64,000 nucleotides of DNA from Lachnospiraceae bacterium (GTDB lineage Bacteria > Bacillota > Clostridia > Lachnospirales > Lachnospiraceae): contig JAETRI010000006.1 of assembly GCA_021770245.1 (NCBI GenBank), forward strand, positions 1 through 64,000, in the 5' to 3' direction. The notes beneath the pieces are model-generated. The model did no database searches. It saw only the letters and a program-made list of their open reading frames with translations, and was not told the origin of the DNA. Each line of letters begins with the position of its first letter. Position 1 is the first letter of the stretch. Both the position numbers and the translations under genes were made by a program. Shown here piece by piece: positions 43,302-52,153 of this stretch.

Positions 43302-43950
43302 CCTTCTGACACAGTTGAACGGTGGGAACGTGCCCACCCTGGATTTGCTATTTCTGCTTACGCTGGTAGCCCTGCTGCCTTCCCTCGTGGTGATGATGAC
43401 GTCTTTTACCAAGACGATCATCATCCTGTCCTTTGCGAGGAATGCCATGGGTGTGCAGCAGGCGCCGCCCAACATGGTATTGGTGGGCATTTCCCTGTTT
43501 TTAACCCTGTATATCATGAGCCCCGTATTGGATGAGGTAAACGAGCAGGCGTATCAGCCCTATCTGCGCGAAGAGATCAGCCAGCAGGAGGCCATGGAGC
43601 GGATGATCGTTCCGATGAAACGGTTTATGCTGCGCAATACGGAAATGGCCACGCTGGAAAATTTTGTGGAAATGTCGGGTACGCAGGTGCAGGATGATGT
43701 GGAGGAGTATCCTCTCACGGTAGTGGTTCCGTCGTTTATGACCACAGAGCTGAAGAAGGGGTTTACGGCTGGATTTTTGATTTATCTTCCCTTTCTTCTG
43801 ATCGATATTATCGTATCCACCACATTGATGTCCATGGGTATGGTTATGCTTCCGCCTGCTATGGTTTCCCTGCCGTTTAAACTGTTGGTCTTTGTGACGG
43901 TAGACGGCTGGCAGCTGCTGTTCTCCGGCATTGCCCAGAGCTATCGATGA
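43294..43950 (+). CDS. fliP: Flagellar export gate protein FliP
   Basis: A 218-residue membrane protein of the type III export gate. The ATG at 43294 follows GGGAGGAATCG and the protein begins close to LLFLLTLVALLPSLVVMMTSF. FTKTIIILSFARNAMGVQQAPPN is fully conserved, as is the C-terminal IIVSTTLMSMGMVMLPP. A typical cleavable signal peptide is absent, which is normal for many Firmicute members. It overlaps fliO. Confidence 0.95.
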   Translation: MTDLLTQLNGGNVPTLDLLFLLTLVALLPSLVVMMTSFTKTIIILSFARNAMGVQQAPPNMVLVGISLFLTLYIMSPVLDEVNEQAYQPYLREEISQQEAMERMIVPMKRFMLRNTEMATLENFVEMSGTQVQDDVEEYPLTVVVPSFMTTELKKGFTAGFLIYLPFLLIDIIVSTTLMSMGMVMLPPAMVSLPFKLLVFVTVDGWQLLFSGIAQSYR

Positions 43951-44003
43951 AGGAGGATGGGGAGGACGGTTTTACGAACCGGCTGTATGCAATCAGGCGG
44001 ATG

Positions 44004-44033
44004 GCCGCTGCCGGCGGCGGATTGTGAGGAAGT
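44004..44033 (+). promoter_or_regulatory. GCCGC/GCGGC hairpin abutting the fliQ ribosome-binding site
   Basis: GCCGC at 44004-44008, loop TGCCG, GCGGC at 44014-44018, then GGATTGTGAGGAAGT and the ATG. It shares the layout seen before flgC, flgG, rimO, ispF and the acyl ligase. Confidence 0.55.
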
Positions 44034-44297
44034 ATGACGGAACTGGAGATCCTGGATATTTTGTATTATGCTTTTCAGCTTGCCCTTAGGCTCGCCCTTC
44101 CTTTTCTGTTGATCAGCATGGTGGTGGGGGTTTTGGTAGCTATTTTTCAGGCGGCGACATCGATTAATGAACAGACGCTGACATTCGTTCCCAAGTTCCT
44201 GGCCATCCTGGCCGTTATGGGGATCCTGGGAGGTTCTATTTTGGTTTCTCTTCAGGATTTCTTCCGGGAGATGGTTGCGCTGATCTCGGGGGTCTGA
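44034..44297 (+). CDS. fliQ: Flagellar export gate protein FliQ
   Basis: An 87-residue protein with two membrane helices and the conserved GVLVAIFQAATSINEQTLTFVPK. FliQ packs around FliP and FliR in the export gate. It lies between fliP and fliR in the standard order, six bases before fliR. Confidence 0.95.
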   Translation: MTELEILDILYYAFQLALRLALPFLLISMVVGVLVAIFQAATSINEQTLTFVPKFLAILAVMGILGGSILVSLQDFFREMVALISGV

Positions 44298-44303
44298 AGG
44301 TTT

Positions 44304-45056
44304 ATGTTTATTCTATTCGCCCTCGTGGTCATGCGGATAAGCGGGGCCGTTATATTTAATCCTGTATTGGGGAGGACGAATTACCCGAATGCCGCTAAGG
44401 GGGCGTTGGTTTTTATGCTGTCCATGCTCTTGTATCTGAATGTGGGCGGTACGCTGGCACATCAGCCTTCCGGCATGCTGGAATTCGGTTTCATGCTGTT
44501 GAAGGAGCTGGCAGTGGGCTTTGTGCTGGGGTTTTCCATGGAACTGGCCTATGCGGTGGTGCGTTTTGCCTCGTCGGTCATGGATCATACCATGGGCCTG
44601 TCCATGGCCCAGGTCTACGACCCGCAGTATCATGCGCAGATGACGATTACTTCCGGTATGTACTATGCGCTGGTGACGCTGATTTTCCTGGCCACTGACG
44701 GCCATGTGCGCCTCATCGGGCTTTTTTTTGAATCGGCCCGTTTGATTCCTTTTGGGGAGGTGACGCTTCGGCCGGAATTGTATCTGCTGGTGCTTGAGAT
44801 CTTCCGGACGAATATCATGATGGGTCTGCAGTTTGCTTTCCCGCTTCTGGCCATGGAGCTGGTTACGGAGGCGGCAGTGGGAATCCTGATGCGGATGATT
44901 CCTCAGATCCATGTATTTTCGGTGAATTTTCAGCTAAAGATTATCGTGGGGCTGATGATGCTGGTATTTCTGTTCAGCCCTATGGCGGATAAGCTTTATG
45001 CGATCCTGGATAGTTTTTTTATCAATATCCAGCGGCTCTTGGAACTGATGGCATGA
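44304..45056 (+). CDS. fliR: Flagellar export gate protein FliR
   Basis: A 250-residue membrane protein with about six hydrophobic helices. The conserved RISGAVIFNPVLG at the start, the central SMELAYAVVRFASSVMDHTMG and the C-terminal RMIPQIHVFSVNFQLKIIVGL are typical of FliR. It completes the export channel. It is separate from flhB, not fused as in some Clostridium species. Confidence 0.95.
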   Translation: MFILFALVVMRISGAVIFNPVLGRTNYPNAAKGALVFMLSMLLYLNVGGTLAHQPSGMLEFGFMLLKELAVGFVLGFSMELAYAVVRFASSVMDHTMGLSMAQVYDPQYHAQMTITSGMYYALVTLIFLATDGHVRLIGLFFESARLIPFGEVTLRPELYLLVLEIFRTNIMMGLQFAFPLLAMELVTEAAVGILMRMIPQIHVFSVNFQLKIIVGLMMLVFLFSPMADKLYAILDSFFINIQRLLELMA

Positions 45057-45077
45057 CGGCCGGAAGGTGGTGGGCTT

Positions 45078-46151
45078 TTGGCGGAAGTAAACGGACAGGA
45101 AAAAACAGAGCAGCCAACCAGTAAACGGCGCAGGGACGCGAAGAGGGACGGCAATGTGTTTCAGAGCCGGGAAGTGGCTACGGTGGTGGTCCTCTTCGGC
45201 GTATTCTGTATGATGCGCGTCCTGATCCCCTTCCTCTACAGGACGGTCCGGGACTGTATGGTTTATTTTTTTTCCCAGGTGGGAGAGGAAGACCCTTTGT
45301 CCGCGTCGATACAGATCTTCGCCTACGAGGTGGCGGCTCTGCTTAAATGCGCCCTGCCCCTTCTGCTGACTGCCGCAGTGCTGGGGATTATTTCCCACGG
45401 CGTACAGACCCGTTTTAACGTAACCTTTAAGCCGCTCCGCCCCAAGTTTAGCAAGCTGAACCCCATCAAAGGGATAAAGAAGCTGTTCGGCCTGAAGAAA
45501 ATCGTGGATCTGGTGAAAAACCTGATCAAGATTACGCTGCTGATCGTTCTCTTGTACAACCTCCTGAAAGGCGACCTGGAGGTGGTGGCGCGGATGATCC
45601 ATATGGAGATCCTGGTCTCCGCGGCGACCATGCTCCAGCTGGTGTTCGATCTGGTGCTTCGGGTGAGCCTGGCTTTTACCATCATCGCTTTCTTCGACTT
45701 CCTGTATCAGAGATGGGATTATGAAAAGAATCTGAAGATGACCAAGCAGGAGGTCAAAGACGAATATAAAATGACGGAAGGAAATCCGGAGATCAAAGGC
45801 AGAATCCGTAAAATCCAGCGTCAGATGGCCTTAAGCAGGATGATGCAGAAAGTCCCGGAGGCGGACGTGGTGGTACGGAACCCCACCCATTTTGCGGTGG
45901 CGATCAAGTACGACCCGGATAAGAACGGGGCGCCGGTGGTTCTCGCCAAGGGCCAGGATATGGTGGCGCTTCGCATCATACGGGTTGCGGAGGAAAACGG
46001 CGTTTTCCTGGTGGAAAACAGGCCGCTCGCCAGGGCGCTGTATGAATCCTGCGACCTCGACCGGGAGATCCCGGCAGAGTTTTACGGGGCTGTGGCAGAA
46101 ATCCTGGTCTACTTTTACAAGGCTACCAAAAGGGAGGATATGTTCCGGTAG
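45078..46151 (+). CDS. flhB: Flagellar export switch protein FlhB
   Basis: A 357-residue membrane protein that controls export specificity with FliK. It opens with EKTEQPTSKRRRDAKRDGNV, followed by four membrane helices and a cytoplasmic domain. Autocleavage occurs at N268-P-T-H in VVRNPTHFAVAIKY. A TTG start at 45078 is used, with AAGGTGGTGGGC upstream. Length is normal. Confidence 0.95.
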   Translation: MAEVNGQEKTEQPTSKRRRDAKRDGNVFQSREVATVVVLFGVFCMMRVLIPFLYRTVRDCMVYFFSQVGEEDPLSASIQIFAYEVAALLKCALPLLLTAAVLGIISHGVQTRFNVTFKPLRPKFSKLNPIKGIKKLFGLKKIVDLVKNLIKITLLIVLLYNLLKGDLEVVARMIHMEILVSAATMLQLVFDLVLRVSLAFTIIAFFDFLYQRWDYEKNLKMTKQEVKDEYKMTEGNPEIKGRIRKIQRQMALSRMMQKVPEADVVVRNPTHFAVAIKYDPDKNGAPVVLAKGQDMVALRIIRVAEENGVFLVENRPLARALYESCDLDREIPAEFYGAVAEILVYFYKATKREDMFR

Positions 46152-46179
46152 GCCGGGTTTTTCAGGGATGGAGTTTTGA

Positions 46180-48333
46180 ATGAAAAAAATACTCAACTAT
46201 TCGGTTGTACTATTTGTAATCACGATTATACTGCTTCTCATTATACCGCTTCCTGCGGCCATCGTGGACGTGGCGATCATTTTGAACATGTCCATTTCCA
46301 TGATGATCCTGGTCATTACCATGACCATCAGGGAGCCGCTTGAGCTGTCTATTTTTCCGTCCCTGCTCCTGATAACCACGCTTTTCCGTCTGGGTATCAA
46401 CGTTTCCACCACCAGGAACATCCTCACCAATTCCGGTTCCTCCGGACAGATCATCAAGGCCTTCGGTGATTTCATCCTGCAGGGGAATGTGGTGGTGGGC
46501 CTGGTTATCTACCTGATCATCGTATTGATGCAGTTTTTGGTCATCACCAAAGGCGCGGAGCGTGTGTCCGAGGTCGCAGCCAGGTTCACCCTGGATGCCA
46601 TGCCCGGTAAACAGATGGCCATCGATGCCGATCTGAATACCGGACTGATCGACGAACAGCAGGCCAAGGCGCGGCGTGAGAAGATCCAAAGGGAGGCGGA
46701 CTTCTACGGTTCCATGGACGGTGCTACCAAGATCGTGAAGGGCGATTCGGTGATGTCCCTGATCACTACGGCCATCAACCTGATCGGGGGCAGCATCATC
46801 GGTATCATCCAGTCGGGCCAGGATATCGGGACGGTGTTAACCACCTATTCCATCGCTACCGTCGGCGACGGCCTGGTGGGCCAGATCCCGTCTCTGCTGA
46901 TTTCCACGGCCACGGGCATGATCGTGACCAGGGCGGTTGCGGAAGGAAGCCTGAATGAGGATATCTCCAAGCAGTTCACGGCCCAGCCCACCGCGATCAT
47001 GATCAGCGGTATCGTAATCGCCGTTCTGACGGTGATTCCCGGGATGCCGGTGATCCAGCTGATCATCGTTTCCGGGGGGTTGATCGGAGGCGGGTATTAC
47101 TTATCCAGGAGGGTGAAGGAGGAACCCGGCCTGGCAGCCGGAGGAGGCCTGGGCGGGACGCTGCGCGGCTATACCGGGGAAGGGGCGGAACCGGAACCCG
47201 GCATGCCGGGCGAGGAGGAGCCCCCCAAACCTGTGAGCGAGGAGGAATACTTCAAGGATGTAAACAACGTCTATTCCCTGCTCGCCGTGGAGGCCATCGA
47301 GATGGAGTTCGGCTACAGCCTGATCCCTCTGGTGGATGAATCGGTGGGGGGAAGGTTGATCAACCGGATCATCATTTTCCGCAGGCAGTATGCCCAGGAT
47401 ATGGGCTTTGTCATTCCGTCCATCCGTCTGCGGGACAGCTCCGGGCTGAATACCAACCAATACTGCATTAAGATCAAAGGAGAGGAAGTGGCGAGGGGGG
47501 AAATCCTGATCGATTATTTCCTGGCCCTGGAGCCGGATAATCCGGAGAAGGTGATCGACGGAATCGAAACCATCGAACCGGCTTACGGAATTCCCAGCCG
47601 CTGGATCCGGCCGGAGGACCGGGAACTGGCGGAGATCTATGGATATACGGTAATCGATCCCCTTTCCGTTCTGGTCACGCACCTTTCCGAGGTGGTCAAA
47701 CAGCATGCCCATGAGCTGATTACCAGGCAGGAGGTGATCCATCTGGTGGAAAATGTGCGTAAGACCTCCCCGGAGCTGGTGGAGGAGGCTTTTCCCAACG
47801 TGATTTCCTACAGCCTGTTCCAAAAGATCCTCACCAGCCTTTTGAAGGAGGGCGTGCCCATCAAGGATTTGGAAACCATCATCGAAGCGGTGCTGGAGGG
47901 TATTTCCGACCAGGGCCTGCCGGTGCGGGATGTGGACAGCTTGATCGAGAACATCAGGACCGCATTGAAGCGGACCATCACGCGTATGTATTGTGAAGAC
48001 GGGAGCATGAAGGTGATTACCATGGACTCCGAACTGGAGAGGACGATGGTAGGATGCCTGTCCAAGGGGGAGAGGGGATATTACCTGGCTTTGAACCCGG
48101 ATGTGCTGCAGAGCCTGATCAATCAGATTACGGTGCAGCTTAAGAAGTTCAACGGACTTTCTCAGAGCCCGGTGATTTTAACTTCCCAGGTGATGCGGGT
48201 CCACCTGTACCGGCTGATCGATCAATTCTATCCCAATGTACGGGTCCTGTCCTTTAATGAGATAGCGAATAACATTCAGATCCAGTCGATCGGCAGCCTG
48301 ATTCTGGAGCATGCGGAACGGAAAGGCGCCTGA
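46180..48333 (+). CDS. flhA: Flagellar export apparatus protein FlhA
   Basis: A 717-residue protein with about eight helices in the first half. It contains the FHIPEP-region signature near 140-180 (ARFTLDAMPGKQMAIDADLN, then EQQAKARR and ADFYGSMDGATKIVKGD) and a large cytoplasmic C-terminal domain that docks substrates and chaperones. The ATG follows ATGGAGTTTTGA. In many Firmicutes flhF and flhG follow; here a 72-bp gap with a GCCGG-rich hairpin leads straight to fliA. Confidence 0.96.
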   Translation: MKKILNYSVVLFVITIILLLIIPLPAAIVDVAIILNMSISMMILVITMTIREPLELSIFPSLLLITTLFRLGINVSTTRNILTNSGSSGQIIKAFGDFILQGNVVVGLVIYLIIVLMQFLVITKGAERVSEVAARFTLDAMPGKQMAIDADLNTGLIDEQQAKARREKIQREADFYGSMDGATKIVKGDSVMSLITTAINLIGGSIIGIIQSGQDIGTVLTTYSIATVGDGLVGQIPSLLISTATGMIVTRAVAEGSLNEDISKQFTAQPTAIMISGIVIAVLTVIPGMPVIQLIIVSGGLIGGGYYLSRRVKEEPGLAAGGGLGGTLRGYTGEGAEPEPGMPGEEEPPKPVSEEEYFKDVNNVYSLLAVEAIEMEFGYSLIPLVDESVGGRLINRIIIFRRQYAQDMGFVIPSIRLRDSSGLNTNQYCIKIKGEEVARGEILIDYFLALEPDNPEKVIDGIETIEPAYGIPSRWIRPEDRELAEIYGYTVIDPLSVLVTHLSEVVKQHAHELITRQEVIHLVENVRKTSPELVEEAFPNVISYSLFQKILTSLLKEGVPIKDLETIIEAVLEGISDQGLPVRDVDSLIENIRTALKRTITRMYCEDGSMKVITMDSELERTMVGCLSKGERGYYLALNPDVLQSLINQITVQLKKFNGLSQSPVILTSQVMRVHLYRLIDQFYPNVRVLSFNEIANNIQIQSIGSLILEHAERKGA

Positions 48334-48405
48334 GGACGGGGCCGGCCGAAAGGCCCGGCACGGGCAGGGGCAGAAGGGATTCCCGAAAGAAGGAGGTGAA
48401 GACGG

Positions 48406-49173
48406 ATGGGGCCGGATGAGCTGGAAGAAAAGACCAATGAGGAACTTCTGGAGCTGTATCGCAGGGAAGGGAGCCTGGAGGTAAAGCAGGCCCTGGTGCT
48501 CCGCTACCTGTATATCGTTAAGACCATAGCCCTGCAGATGCGGAATGTGTACGCAGGCAGCCTGCAGCTGGAAGATATCATCAATGAGGGCGTGATCGCC
48601 ATCATGAAAAGTATTGACAGATACGACCCGGAGCGAGATAATAAGTTTGAGACTTTTATCTCAAGGCGTATCCGTGGAATGATCATCGATCTGGTTCGGA
48701 AGAACGACTGGATGCCCCGGGATTTTCGTAAACAGGTCAAGGCTATGGAGGAGGCAGAGGCTTCCCTGAGCCGGTCGCTGGGCCGTCCGCCCTCCGATGA
48801 GGAAGCTGCGGATGCCCTGAAAATGGATCTTCGAAAATACCGGAAGCTGCAGCGGATGAGTGTCATGATGAATGTGCTTTCGCTGGATATGATTACGGAC
48901 GATGAAGGAGAGCATCAGTCCCTTCAGATTTCCAGCGGCGATATGAGCTCCCAGCCGGAAAGAGCTTTTCTGAAAGGGGAGTCCCGCCAGGTATTGGCGG
49001 AGGCCATAGAGTGCCTCAAAGAGAAGGAGAAAATGGTGATTTCCCTATATTATGTGGAAGAGCTCAACATGGGCCAGATTGCCCAGATCCTGGAGGTGAG
49101 CGAGCCGCGCATTTCTCAGATCCACAGTTCGGCGATACGCAAATTGAAGGCTTACATGGGAAATTACATGTAG
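48406..49173 (+). CDS. fliA: RNA polymerase sigma factor for flagellar genes (sigma-28)
   Basis: A 255-residue sigma-70-family factor. Region 2 is IINEGVIAIMKSIDRYDPERD with FETFISRRIRGMIIDLVRKNDW. Region 3 is around SLSRSLGRPPSDEEAADAL. Region 4 is ISLYYVEELNMGQIAQILEVSEPRISQIH. The strong ribosome-binding site AAGGAGGTGAAGACGG precedes it. It is expected to transcribe late flagellar genes (flagellin, caps), none of which lies in the window. No anti-sigma factor FlgM is seen nearby. Confidence 0.93.
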   Translation: MGPDELEEKTNEELLELYRREGSLEVKQALVLRYLYIVKTIALQMRNVYAGSLQLEDIINEGVIAIMKSIDRYDPERDNKFETFISRRIRGMIIDLVRKNDWMPRDFRKQVKAMEEAEASLSRSLGRPPSDEEAADALKMDLRKYRKLQRMSVMMNVLSLDMITDDEGEHQSLQISSGDMSSQPERAFLKGESRQVLAEAIECLKEKEKMVISLYYVEELNMGQIAQILEVSEPRISQIHSSAIRKLKAYMGNYM

Positions 49174-49204
49174 GGCGGATGCAGGGAATGAAGGAGGATA
49201 CGGT

Positions 49205-49990
49205 ATGTATCAGGGATTCTATAATCTGACGTCGGGCATGCTGACACAGACGAGGAATTTGAACGTTATCAGTAACAATATGACCAATATCCAGACTCCC
49301 GGTTATAAGCGGGATAAGATGGTCAGCACCACTTTCCAGGAAGAAATGCTCTATCGGACGGGAAAGCGGTATAAGGAGGACGCACAGCCTCTCGCTTCCA
49401 TGTCCAAGATACGGACGGCGGAGCGGACATATGTGAATTATGAACAGGGAAGCTTTGATCTCACGGACGGAATTATGGATTTTGCGTTGGCAGGAGAGGG
49501 CTTTTTCTGTATCGATACTCCGGACGGGACATACTACACCAGGAACGGTTCCTTTGGCGTAGATAACGAGGGGTATCTTTCCCTGAACGGAATGGGCAGG
49601 GTGCAGGGAGCGGACGGACAGCCGATCCTTATAGATAACGAGAACTTTGTTGTGGACGGAACCGGAAATATCAGCGTCACGGAAGTGGTGGACGCGGAAA
49701 CGGGCGCGATGGAGACGCGCAGCATGGGGACGCTTCGCGTGGTGGATTTCGCGGATCACGAGGCATTACATAAAGAGGATTTCGGTTTGTTTTCCTCCGG
49801 CGGCCAGGCGGCCGAGGATGTGGAACGGCCGGGGATACTCTGGAAATACCTGGAAAAATCCAACGTGGATATGGTGGAGGAGATGACCTCCATGATGACC
49901 TCCCAACGGGCGCTGCAGAGCGCGGCCCAGGTATTGAAGATGTATGACCAGATCCTGAGCAAGGCCGCCACCGAGGTGGGCAGGCTGTAA
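49205..49990 (+). CDS. Flagellar hook-basal body protein (FlgF/FlhO-like)
   Basis: A 261-residue rod/hook-family protein with ISNNMTNIQTPGYKRDK near residues 25-41, a central AGEGFFCIDTPDGTYYTRNG and C-terminal SNVDMVEEMTSMMTSQRALQ and MYDQILSKAATEVGRL. Such pairs in Firmicutes (flhO/flhP) form the distal rod. It is the first of two paralogues; the order suggests the FlgF-like role. It follows fliA by 31 bp. Confidence 0.88.
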   Translation: MYQGFYNLTSGMLTQTRNLNVISNNMTNIQTPGYKRDKMVSTTFQEEMLYRTGKRYKEDAQPLASMSKIRTAERTYVNYEQGSFDLTDGIMDFALAGEGFFCIDTPDGTYYTRNGSFGVDNEGYLSLNGMGRVQGADGQPILIDNENFVVDGTGNISVTEVVDAETGAMETRSMGTLRVVDFADHEALHKEDFGLFSSGGQAAEDVERPGILWKYLEKSNVDMVEEMTSMMTSQRALQSAAQVLKMYDQILSKAATEVGRL

Positions 49991-50070
49991 AGAAGGAGCC
50001 GTTTCATGCGGGAGAATGCACAGGAGGAGAGCGCTCTTCGGGCTGCGTCGGCGGCCCGGTCTCCCGGTTC

Positions 50071-50098
50071 GCCGATCGTCGGCAGAATGTGAGGAATA
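50071..50098 (+). promoter_or_regulatory. GCCGA/TCGGC hairpin abutting the flgG ribosome-binding site
   Basis: GCCGA at 50071-50075, loop TCG, TCGGC at 50079-50083, then AGAATGTGAGGAATA and the ATG. The stem sequence differs from the others by a compensated A/T pair while the downstream AGAATGTGAGGA is kept. Confidence 0.55.
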
Positions 50099-50878
50099 AT
50101 GTATCAGTCATTTTATACGGCAGCCCTGGGTGCCGGTACCTGTATGGCAAAAATGGGCGTGATTTCAAACAATTTGGCCAATGTGAACAACAATGGCTTT
50201 AAACCTAAGAATACGGCTTTTACCGACCTGCTGCAGCTTAATCTGAACGATTCCGAGGACGCGGTCACGGAGCTGCAGACGGGAAACGGGGTGAGGATGC
50301 AGAGGACTTACAGCACGTTCAATACGGATGCCATGGAGCAGACCAACAGCGTGCTGGATTATGCGATTATGGGGGATAACCAGTTCTTCATGGTACAGGA
50401 TCCGGTTACGGATGCCATTACCTATACGCGCAGCGGCCATTTTCACCGCGCGGAGATGGAGGACGGAGTTTTCTATCTGATGACGGACGGCGGCAAGCTG
50501 GTACTGGATCAGAACGGGGAACGGATCGAAGCGGACGTACCTGACGTGGAACGCCTGTACCGTCTGGCGAGAGGGGAACAGGTGGAGGAGGAAGCGGAGG
50601 TCCCGGATGAGGATGCTCCGCGCGTAAGCGTATATACCTTTACCAACCCGAGCAGGCTTCTGAGCGTGGGAGACAATGAATGGACGGCTCCCGAGGACAT
50701 GGAACCCCAGCTGGTGGAGGATTCCAACCTGGTTACCTGTGCGCTGGAACGCTCCGGAACGGATCTGGCCAAGGAGATGACGAGGATGATCGAGTGCCAG
50801 CGTGCCTATTCCTACGCGCTTAAGATGGTGATTACGGCGGACGAGGTGGAATCCACGATTAATTCCCTCAGAGGATAG
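50099..50878 (+). CDS. flgG: Flagellar distal rod protein (FlgG/FlhP-like)
   Basis: A 259-residue paralogue of the preceding gene. The N-terminal motif is ISNNLANVNNNGFKPKNTAF and the C-terminal one is SGTDLAKEMTRMIECQRAYSYALKM. The middle contains an acidic insert (GEQVEEEAEVPDEDAP). The canonical T-P-G-Y/F after NVN is replaced by NNGF, a small departure. FlgG versus FlgF cannot be decided with certainty from the sequence alone. Confidence 0.8.
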   Translation: MYQSFYTAALGAGTCMAKMGVISNNLANVNNNGFKPKNTAFTDLLQLNLNDSEDAVTELQTGNGVRMQRTYSTFNTDAMEQTNSVLDYAIMGDNQFFMVQDPVTDAITYTRSGHFHRAEMEDGVFYLMTDGGKLVLDQNGERIEADVPDVERLYRLARGEQVEEEAEVPDEDAPRVSVYTFTNPSRLLSVGDNEWTAPEDMEPQLVEDSNLVTCALERSGTDLAKEMTRMIECQRAYSYALKMVITADEVESTINSLRG

Positions 50879-51034
50879 GAGGGCCGGTAAACGCCGGTTT
50901 TGATTGAATCCGCGGCATGACGGATCCGGCTGCAGGAAGGATTGTAAACTGCAGGCACGGATTTCGGGACGCACTTCTTTTTGGAGGCGGTACGGATCAG
51001 ATATACATGAAAGAAAGGTGAGGTCACAGGGCTT

Positions 51035-51655
51035 ATGAAATTAAAAAGCTACGAGGATATGAATCTCCAGGAGCTGGACGTAATGAAGGAAATCAGCAGC
51101 ATCGGCACGAGCCATGCCGCTACCTCCCTTTCCAAGCTTCTTCAGAAGGAGGTGCGCATCTCCATTCCGGAGGTCAGCATCCTGGGGTATGAGGAAACCG
51201 TCGAACGGATCGGAACCATAGAAGAGCTCGTGGCCGCCACTCTTGTCCGGATGTCCAACGAGGTAAACGGCTTAATGCTGTTCGTATTCAAGCTGGATCT
51301 GGCCAATGTGGTGCTGGGGAAGCTGATCGGTCAGGAGTACGGTTCCTTTGAAGAGATGGATGAGATGGCTTATTCCGCATTGGAAGAGGTGGGCAATATC
51401 ATCATTTGTTCTTATGTGAATGCCTTTACCAAGCTTGTGGATGTGGAAATTGATCTTTCCGTTCCCAGTTCTACCATGAATATGCTGGGAGGCATCCTGA
51501 CGGTCCCTATTGCGGAATATGGATATGTAACGGATAAGCTGATGTATATTAATGCGGAATTCATCATAGACGGGAAGGAGCTTTCCGACGGGCTGCTGAT
51601 GCTTCCCGATATTGAATCCCTTAATGGCATCCTGGAGAAATTAGGTGTCTCATGA
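51035..51655 (+). CDS. cheC: CheY-P phosphatase CheC, first active site altered
   Basis: A 206-residue CheC-family protein that dephosphorylates CheY-P and binds CheD. The second active site is intact (Ser114-x3-Glu118-x2-Asn121 in SALEEVGN). The first has Asp15 and Glu19 but Ser22 where Asn is expected (DVMKEISS). Activity is therefore probably reduced to one site. It overlaps cheD by four bases (ATGA), matching the known CheC-CheD complex. Confidence 0.92.
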   Translation: MKLKSYEDMNLQELDVMKEISSIGTSHAATSLSKLLQKEVRISIPEVSILGYEETVERIGTIEELVAATLVRMSNEVNGLMLFVFKLDLANVVLGKLIGQEYGSFEEMDEMAYSALEEVGNIIICSYVNAFTKLVDVEIDLSVPSSTMNMLGGILTVPIAEYGYVTDKLMYINAEFIIDGKELSDGLLMLPDIESLNGILEKLGVS

Positions 51656-52140
51656 TAGGAAATAAAGAATTAAAAGTAGGTATCGGCGACATGCAGTTCG
51701 CCAGAGGGAACAGCACGGTTATTACATATGCGCTGGGTTCCTGTATTGGGATTACTTTTTATGACCCTCAAATTAAATTGGGCGGGCTTCTTCATGTTAT
51801 GCTTCCTGCAAGGACCGACCCGAGGGATCCGAAGGTATTCAAATATGCGGACAGCGGGATTTATGAGACAGTCCGCAAGCTCACTGCTTTTGGTATGTTA
51901 AAGAGCAGGACGATTGTAAAGATTGCCGGAGGGGCCAAAATGTTCGATATCAAGGGAAGCTCTGATTTCGGAAATATCGGGCAGAGGAACGCCGCAATGG
52001 TGAAAAAGGTATTACAGGAAGAGGGGTTCCGTATTGCGGCTGAGGACACGGGCGGTGCATATGCCAGGACAATGCTCCTCAATGTTTCAAACGGCGACGT
52101 GATTATACGTACGGTGGGAAAACCGGAAAAACATCTTTAG
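51652..52140 (+). CDS. cheD: Chemoreceptor glutamine deamidase CheD
   Basis: A 162-residue cysteine deamidase that modifies chemoreceptors and stimulates CheC. Catalytic Cys31 lies in ALGSCIGIT and His48 in LLHVML; the later KIAGGAKMF and FGNIGQRNA segments are conserved. The gene is translationally coupled to cheC. CheA, CheW, CheB, CheR and receptors are not encoded here. Confidence 0.95.
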   Translation: MIGNKELKVGIGDMQFARGNSTVITYALGSCIGITFYDPQIKLGGLLHVMLPARTDPRDPKVFKYADSGIYETVRKLTAFGMLKSRTIVKIAGGAKMFDIKGSSDFGNIGQRNAAMVKKVLQEEGFRIAAEDTGGAYARTMLLNVSNGDVIIRTVGKPEKHL

Positions 52141-52153
52141 AGAGGAGAGAACG

